Notes under the pieces: generated by a model
Database searches by the model: none
The model's input: only the letters and a program-made list of their open reading frames with translations
Told to the model about the DNA's origin: nothing
Part shown: piece by piece, positions 7,500 to 17,828 of the stretch
Layout of the letters: every line of letters begins with the position of its first letter
Position numbering within the stretch: position 1 is the stretch's first letter
NCBI RefSeq assembly: GCF_019634845.1
Contig: NZ_JAHCAQ010000004.1
Location: 124,001 to 188,000 of the forward strand
Source of the DNA: Dokdonella sp.
Lineage (GTDB): Bacteria > Pseudomonadota > Gammaproteobacteria > Xanthomonadales > Rhodanobacteraceae
Reading direction: 5' to 3'
DNA: 64,000 bases
Position numbers and translations under genes: made by a program

Positions 7500-9428
7500 T
7501 CAGGCCGTGGCACTGCGCCGTACCGCAAGCAGGGTGATGTCGTCCTGCGGCGCGCCCTGGCACCAGGCGAGCACGTCGTCGACGATCGCCGCGGCCAGCG
7601 TTGCCGGAGCCTGGCCGGTGTTGGCGCCCAAACGCGATTCGAGGCGCGCCTGGCCGTACAGATCGGCAATCTCGCCCGCTTCGGTCACGCCATCGGTGTA
7701 GAGCAGCAGGGTGTCGCCGATCGCCAGCCGTGCCTGCGCATCGACGTACTCGACCGCATCGAACGCGCCGACCAGTGCGGCATGCCGGGCCAGGGATTCC
7801 ACTTGTCCATCCGCGCGCAGCAGCAGTGGCGGCGGGTGACCGGCGCAGGCATAGGTGAGACCGCCGTCGCGCCAGCGGTAGTGGGCCAGCACGAGCGTCA
7901 CGAACATGCCGTCGTGGCCAGCGCTGGCGAGCACGTGATTGAGCACGGCCAGCGTCTGCGCCGGCGACTGGGTGCGGGCAGAGAAGTCGCGCAGGTGGGT
8001 GCGTACCATCGCCATGTACAGGGCGGCCGGCGTGCCCTTGCCGCAGACGTCGGCGATGACGAGCGCGACGGTATCGGCGTCGAGCAGCCAGGCATCGTAG
8101 AAGTCGCCGCTCATGAGCGTGGCGGGTTCGCACAGGCCATGGAATTCGAAGCCCGGCAGCGGGCCGCTGGCGCGGCTCCACTCTGGCCACGGCGGCGGCA
8201 GCAGGCGCTGCTGGATCTCGCGCGCGGCGGCCAGTTCGCCCTCGATGCGCTGGCGTTGCGCGGTTTCGCGCATGCGTTCGGTCTGGCTGCGCGCGAGCGC
8301 ATCGAGCATGTCGTCGAAGGCGTGTGCGAACTGGTGGATCTCGTCGTTGCCGGCGCCCAGTCCGGTGCGCTGCGCCGCATCGCCCTGCTCGACGGCGCGC
8401 GCGACGCGGCGCAGCGCGTCCAGTGGCCGGGTCAGGCGCCGCGTGAGCCAGGCCAGCGTCACCAGCACGAGCAGCAGCGTGGCCAGCGATAGCGCCAGTT
8501 GGTGCGCGAGCTGGGCGCGGGCATTGGCCAGCACGCGGTCTTCCTCGAGCAGGCCGACGAGGCTCCAGCCGGTGTCGCCGACCGGCGCCCACGACATCCA
8601 CAGCCGGCCGTTCGGCAGGTTCGGGGTGTCGAGCTGCATGAGCCCGCTTTCGCCGCGCAGCATGGCGCGCCCGGCGGCCTCCAGTTGCGGCAGTGCGAGC
8701 TTGTGCGCGATGTCGAAGATGCCGCTGCCGGGCGCCTCGATGTCGCCGCTGCGCGTGAGGTAATTGCCGTGCGCGCCGACGAGGCGGCTGGCACCGCCCC
8801 ACGGGCTGCTCCAACCGGTATCGAACGCATCGAGCGCGATGTCGGCGGTCACCACGGCGGTGCTGCCGGTGTGCGTCTGCCATGGCACCGAATAGGTGAC
8901 CATGCGCACGTCGCCGATGCCGGTGTCGAAGTAGGGCGCAGTCCAGTATGGCTGGCCGCTGCGCCGCGGCTCGACGAACCAGTCCCGCGTGCTGTAGTGG
9001 ACCTCGCCGTCGTCCTGCTGCAGGCGCGTGAGTCGCCCGCCGATGCGGCCGACGTAGTACACGTGCGCATCCGTGGCCGGCGCGAAGGCGATCGCGCTGC
9101 CGTAGATGTCGGGGCTTTGTCCGACCACGCCGCTGAGGATGTCGAGCAGCGTATCCGGGTCGTGATCGAGATGACCCGAGGCGAGGAACCAGCCGGCCGA
9201 GCGCGTGGCCTGCATCACGGCGGCCAGGCGCGCGGCCAGCGCGGTGGCGCGCTGGCGCGTGACTTCGACCAGGAAGCTGCGCGCCTGGCGCTCGGCCTCG
9301 ACGCGGTCGTCGTGGTAGCCCACGTACATGCGCACGCCCTCGCTGGCGACGAGCAGCAGCGCGAGTGCAACGATGAGACGCGCATGCAGGCGTGTCGCCA
9401 GGCGACCGAGCCGGCGCAGCGCCTTCAT
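7500..9428 (-). CDS. Membrane SpoIIE/RsbU-type phosphatase with sensor and HAMP
   Basis: The 642-residue protein has a first membrane helix (about 18-36), a periplasmic Cache-like sensor region (about 40-310) with DIYGSAIAFAP and STRDWFVEPRRSGQPYWTAPY, a second helix LALSLATLLLVLVTLAWL (about 312-329), a HAMP region with DEIHQFAHAFDDMLDAL, and a PP2C-like phosphatase domain (about 400-640). Metal-binding signatures SGDFYDAW and DVCGKGTPAALYMAM and the end DDITLLAVRR are intact. It should dephosphorylate a STAS protein after a periplasmic cue. The start overlaps the stop of the HATPase-GNAT gene as ATGA; it is last in the LuxE-to-phosphatase operon. Confidence 0.88.
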   Translation of the reverse strand: MKALRRLGRLATRLHARLIVALALLLVASEGVRMYVGYHDDRVEAERQARSFLVEVTRQRATALAARLAAVMQATRSAGWFLASGHLDHDPDTLLDILSGVVGQSPDIYGSAIAFAPATDAHVYYVGRIGGRLTRLQQDDGEVHYSTRDWFVEPRRSGQPYWTAPYFDTGIGDVRMVTYSVPWQTHTGSTAVVTADIALDAFDTGWSSPWGGASRLVGAHGNYLTRSGDIEAPGSGIFDIAHKLALPQLEAAGRAMLRGESGLMQLDTPNLPNGRLWMSWAPVGDTGWSLVGLLEEDRVLANARAQLAHQLALSLATLLLVLVTLAWLTRRLTRPLDALRRVARAVEQGDAAQRTGLGAGNDEIHQFAHAFDDMLDALARSQTERMRETAQRQRIEGELAAAREIQQRLLPPPWPEWSRASGPLPGFEFHGLCEPATLMSGDFYDAWLLDADTVALVIADVCGKGTPAALYMAMVRTHLRDFSARTQSPAQTLAVLNHVLASAGHDGMFVTLVLAHYRWRDGGLTYACAGHPPPLLLRADGQVESLARHAALVGAFDAVEYVDAQARLAIGDTLLLYTDGVTEAGEIADLYGQARLESRLGANTGQAPATLAAAIVDDVLAWCQGAPQDDITLLAVRRSATA

Positions 9429-10924
9429 GCGGCGGGCGTGCCGTGTTCGCGCATCATCGTGCGCAGGCGCTGGCCGAGGTCGGAGTGGATCTTGAGCGCG
9501 TCGTAGTCGAAGCCCGGATCAGCCACATGGTTGTAGATGAGCTGGTCTTCGGCCGGCGTGGTGCCGGGCCAGATGCCGCTGAATACGAAGCCCAGCGCCT
9601 CCAGGGCGTCGCTCATGCGCGCGCTGTGCGCATCGGCGAGCGGCACTTCGAGCTCGACCACCGCCATGCGTTCGCGGCGCAGTTGTGCCAGTCGCGCGCG
9701 CAGCAGCGGCAGACTGTCCTCGCCCCAGCGCACGATGCGCAGCTGCGCCAGCTCCAGTCCGGCATGCAGCGCCGCATCCATGCTGCCGTGTGCGGGCAGG
9801 CTGGCGCCGGCATGTTCGGCCATGATCCACTGCAGCGGAATGCCAAGTCCGGCATAGATCGCCTGCAGTGCGGCGCGCTGCGTCGGTGCCGCGGTGATGC
9901 GGCGAGGCGTTTGCGCGCTGGCATCGAGATAGCGCACCGCGAGCATGCAGCTCTCGCGCTGGGGCAGGCTCTCGGCGATGCGGCGAAAACGCAGCGAGGC
10001 CGGCGCGTGTCCCGGCAGCAGCGCGCAGTCACGGAAGCCGAGCTCGTGCATGAAGCGCTGGGTGTAGGGATGGGCGGTCACCGCGTTGGTGAACAGCAGG
10101 CGCAGGCCACGCTGGTAGGCCACATCGAGCAGATGGTCGCCGAGCCGGCGCGCCACGCCCTGGCCGCGGTACTGCGTGCGGGTGACCACGATCGCCAGCT
10201 CGGCGCGCTCGGGCCGCTCCGGATCGCTGACCAGCGCGGCATGGCCGGCGATGCGGCCCGTGCCGGTGACCGCCAGCGCCGACTGCAGCGCGCCGCTGCG
10301 ATTGAGCGCGATCACGCGCTCGGGAAAGTAGATGTGCTCGTAGGGATAGGAATAGCCGTAGGCGTCGTGGATCAGGCGACTGACCTCGAGCGCATCTTCC
10401 TCGCGCAGCGGGCGGATCGCGGCGATGGCGTCGTCGCTGGTGCCGACCTCGGCCGGCAGCACGCGCTCGCCGATCGGCTCCAGCGCGTGGTACTTGAGCA
10501 GTCGCGTCTGCTTGCCGCCGCGGCCGAGGTTGCGATACTCGACCTCGTCGAACGCGCTGCGCATCAGATGCATGCCGAGCCCGGCCTCGACCTGCGCCTG
10601 CGGCTCGCGCGCGGGGTCATAGGCGGTCACCCGCGTCGGGTCGAACGGCAGACCCTGGTCGTCGATGAGGATTTCCAGGCCCAGCACGTGGCGCTGCAGC
10701 GTGACGTCGAAATGCTGCAACTCGTCGGGCGCGAAGGCGTGGCGCACGACGTTGGAGACGGCCTCCTCGACCCCGAGCTCGATCTGCGCCAGGCCGCGTT
10801 CGTCGAAGCCGAGCGCCGCCGCGTAGCTGCGCGCGAGCGCGCAGGCCAGCGCGCTCGCGCCGGCCTCGTTGGTCAAGCGGAGCCGGCAGGCGCCGGCTGC
10901 CAGGCCCGCCTCAGCGCTGCTCAT
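9425..10924 (-). CDS. HATPase anti-sigma kinase fused to GNAT acetyltransferase
   Basis: The 499-residue fusion has an N-terminal GHKL kinase domain (about 1-145) with N box ELGVEEAVSNVVRHAF, G1 DDQGLPFDP and G2 GLGMHLMRSAFDEVEY. A GNAT domain (about 165-310) follows, with the acetyl-CoA loop QYRGQGVARRLGDHLL near 250. A C-terminal region (about 330-499) is unassigned, perhaps a second degenerate GNAT fold (SDALEALGFVFSGIW). It overlaps the PaaK-like gene by 14 bases and the phosphatase gene by four. The fusion suggests that partner switching controls, or is controlled by, an acyl-transfer step. Confidence 0.82.
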   Translation of the reverse strand: MSSAEAGLAAGACRLRLTNEAGASALACALARSYAAALGFDERGLAQIELGVEEAVSNVVRHAFAPDELQHFDVTLQRHVLGLEILIDDQGLPFDPTRVTAYDPAREPQAQVEAGLGMHLMRSAFDEVEYRNLGRGGKQTRLLKYHALEPIGERVLPAEVGTSDDAIAAIRPLREEDALEVSRLIHDAYGYSYPYEHIYFPERVIALNRSGALQSALAVTGTGRIAGHAALVSDPERPERAELAIVVTRTQYRGQGVARRLGDHLLDVAYQRGLRLLFTNAVTAHPYTQRFMHELGFRDCALLPGHAPASLRFRRIAESLPQRESCMLAVRYLDASAQTPRRITAAPTQRAALQAIYAGLGIPLQWIMAEHAGASLPAHGSMDAALHAGLELAQLRIVRWGEDSLPLLRARLAQLRRERMAVVELEVPLADAHSARMSDALEALGFVFSGIWPGTTPAEDQLIYNHVADPGFDYDALKIHSDLGQRLRTMMREHGTPAA

Positions 10925-12188
10925 GGCGACGGTCGATGACGCGCTTGAGCTTGCCCGAGCGCTCGTTGATCTCGAGCGAGCCCGGTGCCGTCCATTCGAT
11001 CGCGAGCGGATGGATCAGATCCTGCGCGATGAGGTCGGGCAGCATCGGTCGCTCGGCATGCAGGCGCTGCACGATGGCCGCGCCGAGCGTGGCCTGCTGC
11101 GCGGCGGCGGCCTCGCTGGCGAGGCGCAGCGTGAGGCGGTCGCGGTGCTGCGCGTGCTCGACCACGAGCTGGAAGTCGGTGGCGCCAAGCGGGTCGTGGA
11201 ACATGCCGAGCACGCGCCGCACATCCTCGATGTAGAGGGTGGCCGGACCGACCCGGGCGCCTTCCTCGCTGCGTCCCATGAGGCGGAACCGGCGGTCGGG
11301 ATTGCTGCCCGCCGGCTCGCTCCAGCAGGCCATGTCGCCGGCCGGGTAGCGGATGATCGGCATCAGCAGGCGCGTGAGGTTGGTGACCACCACGCGCCCG
11401 ACCTTGCCTTCCTCGCGGATCGGCGTGCCGTCGACCTCGTCGATGATCTCGATGATCGCGTAGCGGCTGAACATGCGGTGTTCGTCGGGGCCGCAGGACT
11501 CGTCGTCGTAGCCGAGCAGGCCGGCATCGACGCTGGCGTAGCCGACCGAACGTGCGCTGGCGTTGGGGAAGGCGCGCGCCAGCGTGGCGCGCTGGTCGGC
11601 GTACATCGACTCGCCGCCGAACAGCAGGCGGCGCACCGCCGGGGCGGTCTTGCCGGCCGCGATGTAGTGCGTGGCCAGCGTCAGCAGCGTGGTCGGCGTG
11701 CCGACCAGGGTGGTGAGTCCGAAGTCTGCCACCGCGTGCTCGACGGTGGCCGGATCGGCTCGTCCCGACAGCGGCAACTGCAAGGTGTTGGCACGCGCAT
11801 GGTCGAGCGAGCGCATGATGAAGATGAACGAGGAATACAGGTCGCCGACATAGAACAGGTTGGCGATGCGCTCGCCCTCCTGCAGGCCGCCGGCATCGAG
11901 CCCCATGCCGAACACGCCGGTGAAGGCTTCCCATTCGACGCGGCTGTAGATCGAGAACTTGGGCTCGCCGGTGGTGCCGCCGCTCTTGAACACCATGCCG
12001 TCGTGCAGCGGACCGGTCAGCAGGCGGTTGTCGCGTTGCGTGTTGGCGGCCCAGAACGACTTCTGCTCGACCACCGGCAACTGCTCCAGCGTCGGCCGCG
12101 ACGGCAGCCCGGCATAAAGCTCGCGATAGTAGGGCGACAGTTCGCGCGCGACGGCGACGAGGGTGTCGAGCTCGTGGTGGCTGATCAT
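10911..12188 (-). CDS. PaaK-like AMP-dependent acyl ligase
   Basis: The 425-residue member of the ANL superfamily resembles phenylacetate-CoA ligase. The ATP-binding loop FKSGGTTGEPKFSIYS lies near residues 67-82, followed by RRLLFGGESM, GYASVDAGLLGYDD and RYPAGDMACW. The end LEINERSGKLKRVIDRR carries the conserved late lysine region. Unlike LuxE and the fused PaaK domain it lacks the CxCG pair. The substrate is unknown. Genes on both sides overlap it, so it is part of one translationally coupled operon. Confidence 0.78.
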   Translation of the reverse strand: MISHHELDTLVAVARELSPYYRELYAGLPSRPTLEQLPVVEQKSFWAANTQRDNRLLTGPLHDGMVFKSGGTTGEPKFSIYSRVEWEAFTGVFGMGLDAGGLQEGERIANLFYVGDLYSSFIFIMRSLDHARANTLQLPLSGRADPATVEHAVADFGLTTLVGTPTTLLTLATHYIAAGKTAPAVRRLLFGGESMYADQRATLARAFPNASARSVGYASVDAGLLGYDDESCGPDEHRMFSRYAIIEIIDEVDGTPIREEGKVGRVVVTNLTRLLMPIIRYPAGDMACWSEPAGSNPDRRFRLMGRSEEGARVGPATLYIEDVRRVLGMFHDPLGATDFQLVVEHAQHRDRLTLRLASEAAAAQQATLGAAIVQRLHAERPMLPDLIAQDLIHPLAIEWTAPGSLEINERSGKLKRVIDRRHEQR

Positions 12189-14740
12189 GCGGGATTCCTC
12201 AGATCGACGATGGACTTGAGCTTGCCGGTGACCGGTGCTGCGACGAACTCGCCCAGCGCGGCGCCCACGACCGTGAGCGTGCTTGAGGCGAGCGCGCCTT
12301 CGACTTCCTCGCGCAGGATCGGGTCGCCGGCCAGCAGCAGCGTGCGCAGGGCGGACACGTCGGTGGTGGCAGCGGCCAGCACGCGCACGCAGATGCGATG
12401 CAGGCGGCCGTCATGGCTCAGCTCGATCTGCAGCGGGCCGCTGTAGCCGGCCTCGGCCAGCGTCTGCACGAAGCGGTTGTAGCTGAGGTAGTCGCCCACG
12501 CGGAACACGTCGCCACAGCGGCCGAGCAGCTCGAAGCGCGGCGCCGCGCGCCCGCAGGCGCAGGGTGCTTCGATCCAGCGCCCCATGTCGCCGATTTCGT
12601 AGCGCTCGACCGGCGCCACCGCGCGTCGCAGCGAGGTGAACACGAGGCGGCCCGGCTGCCCCGCCGCCACCGGGCGGTCGGCGTCGAGCTGAAGGATCTC
12701 CAGGTACTGCGACTGGGTCAGCACGTGGTAGGTGGTTTCGTCGCAGTGGCGGCACTGGTAGCCGAGCGGGCCCGCGTCATTGCTGCCGTACGAGGCGGCG
12801 CGGATCAGTTCCACGCCGAACTCGCGCGTCAGGCGCTCGCGCATCGCCGGATCCATGTGCTCGCCGCCGAAGAACAGCTTGCGCACGCCGCGGTAGTCGC
12901 GCAGCAATGGTGCCTGTTCCTCGAACAGGCGACCCAGGTAGAACGGCATGCCGAGCAGGGTGTCGACCTTGCGCGCGACGATCGTTCGTGCGACCTCGCC
13001 CAGATCCTCGATGCCGGCCATCGGCAGTTGTACCGCGCCGAGGTTTTCGAGGATGGACCAGAAGCTGATGAAGCCGCCATACAGGTGCCCGGCCATGAAC
13101 AGGTTCATGCAGCGGTCGCGGTCGGGTTCGAGGCCGGCCGCGCGCAGGCCGTCGGCCGCCGCGCGCATCTGTGCGTGGTAGTCCTCCCAGCTGTAGGCCG
13201 AGAACTTGGGCGCGCCCGAGCTGCCACCGCTGCGTACGAGCAGGTGCGCCTGCGCCGGATCGGGTTGCAGCGCGACGAAGGCGGCCTTGTCCATGACCGG
13301 CGTGCCGGGCCGCAGCGGATTGGCGGGCGGGGTGAGCTCCTCGAAGCTCGACACGTCGCGCAGCGCGGGGCCAAGCTCGATGCCGACGCGCCGGCTGTAG
13401 CGCTGCAGCGCGTAGACGCCGTCGTGCGGTTCGCCGGCATAGCCGCCGAGCTGTTCGCCCACGCGCGTCACGCGCGTCACGCCGGCGGCGATGAGCCGCG
13501 TCGACAGCGCCGCGATGCGCTCGATCGGTGCGGCCAGTCCTGCCGTCTGCAGCCAGCGCCGCATCGGCCGCAGCGTGTCGACGATCTGCGCCGGCTGCAG
13601 CGGCTTGATCCAGATGCTGCGGAACAGCGGCGAGGCGCGCAGCGCCGGATGGTCCTCGGCAAACACGCGCCAGGCGCGCCCGGGCGCGCTGATGACGCGC
13701 GTGGTTCCAGCCCAGGCGCCTTCCAGCTCCGCCAGCAGATGCGCGGTGGTGATGTCGGCCCATTCCTGTTGCTGTGGCTGGGCGCCCGCTGCGCTCGGCA
13801 TACGCGCGGCGACGCGCGCGAGCACCTGCGCGAAGCGCTCGGCAAAGGCGAACAGTTCGGCCCGGTCGGACACCTCCACGTACAGGCACTGCGGGCTCGA
13901 ACAGGCCTGCTGTTCGAGCAGGCACACTTCGCTGGCGGCGGCCTCGAGCACGGCTTCGTCGGCCAGGCACTGCGCGGCGAGGTAGGCGAACGAGATCTTG
14001 TGGCCCCAGTCGACCACGCGGCAGCCGCTGGGCGCCAGCGCGGCGATCGAGGCCACCGCGGCCTCGCCGCCCCAGGCGGCAATGCCGTCGGCCAGCGCGA
14101 ACAGCGGCTTGAGCCGCTCGATCTGCCGCGAGGGCACCGCCACCACGCTGATGAACGGCGCCAGCGTGCCGCTGGCATCGCAGTCCAGCAGGGCGGCCAG
14201 GAGCTGCTGCGCGAATGGCGGCGCCTGGCCGCTGGTCTTGAGCACGTTGAGGTTGCCGGCAAGCAGCCCCTCGACCACCGATAGCGGTGCCACCGTCGCC
14301 ACGTTGCCGGGCGCCACGTGCACGAGCAGGCCCAGCGGCGCCCAGGCCTCGAAGGCGCCGTCGCCGGCGTCGATGCGGCGTGGCACGTGCGGGCGCAGGC
14401 TGCCCAGTTCGCGCCGCAGCTTCTGCCGCAGCGCCTCGGGGGTAAGGTTGTCGCGCACTGCAGCCAGCGCTTCGCGGGCCTGCTGCGCGTCGGTGGCCGG
14501 ATCCTGCTGCAGGGTCTGCAGCAGTGCCGCCACCAGCGCCGCATCGTGGCCGGGGCCATCGCCCAGGCGCGAGCACAGCGCGTCCGCTGCCTGCAGCAGC
14601 GCGGCCAGTGGCGCGGTGCGTGACAGGTCGTGGTGCAGGTCGCCGGCCAGCGTGGCGAGCCGCGCATCGAGCGCGGCATCGTCGAGCCACTGGCCCTGCC
14701 AAAGATGCGGCGTGCGTGGATCGGGCAGGATCGCGTTCAT
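12185..14740 (-). CDS. LuxC-like acyl-CoA reductase fused to PaaK-like ligase
   Basis: The 851-residue two-domain protein begins with a LuxC-like half (about 1-430). This has the nucleotide-binding turn HVAPGNVATVAPLS near 140, VVDWGHKISFAYL, and the active-site Cys in EQQACSSPQC near 278. LuxC reduces activated fatty acids to aldehydes. The second half (about 440-851) is a PaaK-type adenylating domain with VRSGGSSGAPKFSAYS near 505, KLFFGGEHMD, CRHC and APCACG cysteine pairs, and GKLKSIVDLR at the end. The start MNAILPDP is chosen because its ATG overlaps the luxE-like stop as ATGA. The frame continues upstream without homology. Confidence 0.83.
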   Translation of the reverse strand: MNAILPDPRTPHLWQGQWLDDAALDARLATLAGDLHHDLSRTAPLAALLQAADALCSRLGDGPGHDAALVAALLQTLQQDPATDAQQAREALAAVRDNLTPEALRQKLRRELGSLRPHVPRRIDAGDGAFEAWAPLGLLVHVAPGNVATVAPLSVVEGLLAGNLNVLKTSGQAPPFAQQLLAALLDCDASGTLAPFISVVAVPSRQIERLKPLFALADGIAAWGGEAAVASIAALAPSGCRVVDWGHKISFAYLAAQCLADEAVLEAAASEVCLLEQQACSSPQCLYVEVSDRAELFAFAERFAQVLARVAARMPSAAGAQPQQQEWADITTAHLLAELEGAWAGTTRVISAPGRAWRVFAEDHPALRASPLFRSIWIKPLQPAQIVDTLRPMRRWLQTAGLAAPIERIAALSTRLIAAGVTRVTRVGEQLGGYAGEPHDGVYALQRYSRRVGIELGPALRDVSSFEELTPPANPLRPGTPVMDKAAFVALQPDPAQAHLLVRSGGSSGAPKFSAYSWEDYHAQMRAAADGLRAAGLEPDRDRCMNLFMAGHLYGGFISFWSILENLGAVQLPMAGIEDLGEVARTIVARKVDTLLGMPFYLGRLFEEQAPLLRDYRGVRKLFFGGEHMDPAMRERLTREFGVELIRAASYGSNDAGPLGYQCRHCDETTYHVLTQSQYLEILQLDADRPVAAGQPGRLVFTSLRRAVAPVERYEIGDMGRWIEAPCACGRAAPRFELLGRCGDVFRVGDYLSYNRFVQTLAEAGYSGPLQIELSHDGRLHRICVRVLAAATTDVSALRTLLLAGDPILREEVEGALASSTLTVVGAALGEFVAAPVTGKLKSIVDLRNPA

Positions 14741-15918
14741 GCCGCATTCCCCTTCAGCAGTTCGGCGGCGGCCACCGCGCAACTGCGGTTCTTGCCCTGG
14801 CCGGCGCGGCCGAGCAGGTCGAACCACGGCGCCGCGAGGCCGCAGCCGCAGGTCTCGCCCGGATACCAGGCGGCAAGGTCGCCCATCAGCACGCTCTGCG
14901 TCGGCGCCGCGGTGAAGTAGGGCGCGAGGAAGTGCAGGAAGCCGGGCTGGCCGGCCGGCAGCACCGCGAGCGTGGCCACGTCGCGCACCACCACGCGCGA
15001 CCACACCGGCACATGGAAGCGGTGCCGCGGGCACTCGACATAGGGTACCGAATGCTCGACCGAGCCGAAGCCGTCGCGCACGAGCGCGGTGGGGATGCCG
15101 AGCTGTTCCTCGATGCGCGCCTGCAACTGCGCCTTCGGGATCGCCTTGTCGGCCTGGCCCTTCCAGCCGCCGCCGAAGAAGGTCATCGAGCCCGGCGCGA
15201 GCGTGAGTGGCGGCAGGCCCAGCGCGCGCATGCGTTCGAGCGTGGCGTTGACGAAGGCCGGGAAGCCGAAGATGCGCACCGGCAGTCCCTGCTCGGCAAA
15301 ATCCTGCAGGGCGCGGATCGTGCCGAAGATGTCGAACTCGTGGCCGCCGCTGCCGGTCGCGCGCAGCACGTAGCGCGCGTCGTGCGCCGGCGCGTAGCGC
15401 ATCAGCGAGTGATCGGTCCACGAGGTCCCGGTCTTCATGTTGGGCTGCGGCTCGTAGCTCACGAGCAGGTAGTTGACCGCTGTGTCCTGGATCCAGCCGT
15501 AGTGGCGGAAGATCTTCTCGACCATGGCCTGGCCGGCGCCAATCGACCAGGCATCAAAGAACATCTGCGACTTCTGGCCCGTGGTGCCCGATGAGGTCAG
15601 GTGCAGCACCACGTCCTCGGGCGCGACCGAGCAGACCTCGTGGGTCTTGAAGAAATTGGCATGGATCGGCGGCAGCGCGGCGCAGTCGGCGATGCTCGCG
15701 ACGCGGGCGTCGCGCAGTCCGTGCTGGTCGAGCAGGCGGGCGTAGAACGGGTTGCGCTGGCGGTGCCAGTCGAGGATCTCGTTCATCGCGGCCAGGAATA
15801 GCGCATCGGCTGCCGCGCCGTGGGCATAGGGTTCATGCAGGTCGCCCAGCGCCTGCACCTGGGCCAGTCGGGCCGGGTCGGGCACGCGCGGTGGGGAGTG
15901 GTCCGCCGTCGGGGTCAT
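14737..15918 (-). CDS. LuxE-like acyl-protein synthetase
   Basis: The 393-residue protein resembles LuxE, which activates a fatty acid as acyl-AMP and transfers it to its own Cys for reduction by LuxC. Visible are LTSSGTTGQKSQMFFD near 105-120, FFGGGWKG, RDGFGSVEHSVPYVEC, CGCGLAAPWFDLLGR and the C-terminal GKNRSCAVAAAELL, whose Cys is placed like the acyl-carrying Cys of LuxE. Start ATG 15918 has GGAGCG upstream. It is first in a five-gene overlapping operon. No luxA or luxB is present, so bioluminescence is not implied. Confidence 0.83.
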   Translation of the reverse strand: MTPTADHSPPRVPDPARLAQVQALGDLHEPYAHGAAADALFLAAMNEILDWHRQRNPFYARLLDQHGLRDARVASIADCAALPPIHANFFKTHEVCSVAPEDVVLHLTSSGTTGQKSQMFFDAWSIGAGQAMVEKIFRHYGWIQDTAVNYLLVSYEPQPNMKTGTSWTDHSLMRYAPAHDARYVLRATGSGGHEFDIFGTIRALQDFAEQGLPVRIFGFPAFVNATLERMRALGLPPLTLAPGSMTFFGGGWKGQADKAIPKAQLQARIEEQLGIPTALVRDGFGSVEHSVPYVECPRHRFHVPVWSRVVVRDVATLAVLPAGQPGFLHFLAPYFTAAPTQSVLMGDLAAWYPGETCGCGLAAPWFDLLGRAGQGKNRSCAVAAAELLKGNAA

Positions 15919-16190
15919 CGTCGCTCCGTTGCTGGTGGCGCGCCCATGGCGCGTTGCGGACGGGGCAGACCGCCGGGCCACGTCGGCGGCGTCGCGGCGA
16001 TGCTGCCTCCACCGCCGCTGCCGCGCACGAGCCGACCCACCGCCAGACCAGGTTCTTGCGCGACTGCCCCTGCCGATGCGCGCCCGCGATGTCGGCATAG
16101 GCTAAACCTTTTCGCGCCGTCGCGGCCAGTGCGCGCCGACCTCGCTGCGGCGCGCACGTCGGCGCGTGGCTGCGTGACTCGCCACAACGC
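15919..16190. other. Intergenic region upstream of the LuxE-like operon
   Basis: No coding frame with recognisable content is present. The stretch is GC-rich and must hold the promoter of the five-gene operon, but I cannot identify convincing -35 and -10 elements. The right end borders the ahcY terminator, which isolates the operon from ahcY transcription. Confidence 0.4.
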
Positions 16191-16219
16191 AAAACGGGCG
16201 CCTCGCGGCGCCCGTTTTT
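16191..16219. terminator. Terminator after ahcY
   Basis: Perfect 12-bp arms AAAACGGGCGCC (16191-16202) and GGCGCCCGTTTT (16207-16218) flank a TCGC loop, with one more T following. The A/T ends of the arms give a T tract on both strands, so it can act in both directions. It lies 25 bases after the ahcY stop. Confidence 0.85.
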
Positions 16220-16243
16220 CAGACTGCGATCGACGTCGACCGC

Positions 16244-17671
<1,428 letters not shown>

Positions 17672-17724
17672 GTGCAACTCCGGTTCGGTCAGGCTCGCGC
17701 GGCGGACATGCCGGCGCGATGCGT

Positions 17725-17820
17725 GAGGGTCAACGGGCGCAGTTGCAGGGTGGAGCTGGATGCCGGCCGAGCCTGATTCCGGAACCAGTGGCCCGGACTT
17801 GCAGCGCCCCTCGACGGCGA
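17725..17820 (-). promoter_or_regulatory. SAH riboswitch in the ahcY leader
   Basis: Read toward ahcY, the leader has the conserved GAGGGGCGCTGCAAG (17812-17798) and CAGGCTCG (17775-17768), the two hallmark strings of the SAH (ahcY) riboswitch. CGAG and CTCG close P1. The segment between can form TCCGG/CCGGA for P2. GGGCGC (17809-17804) can pair with GCGCCC (17740-17735) to form the pseudoknot helix. In this class SAH binding turns ahcY on. It ends about 60 bases before the start codon. Confidence 0.85.
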
Positions 17821-17828
17821 GGGGCGTC

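Noticed and set aside
7500..9428. Evidence for sporulation from SpoIIE-type and SpmA/SpmB-type genes
   Set aside because: Both families are widespread in non-sporulating Gram-negatives; no other sporulation gene is present.
14741..15421. Possible N-terminal extension of the LuxC-PaaK protein
   Set aside because: It lies antiparallel in frame only to the LuxE-like gene on the same strand, has no homology, and the ATGA overlap at 14737-14740 gives a better start.
7500..15918. A bioluminescence (lux) operon
   Set aside because: LuxE- and LuxC-like proteins are present, but luxA, luxB and luxD are not, and PaaK and signalling genes take their place.
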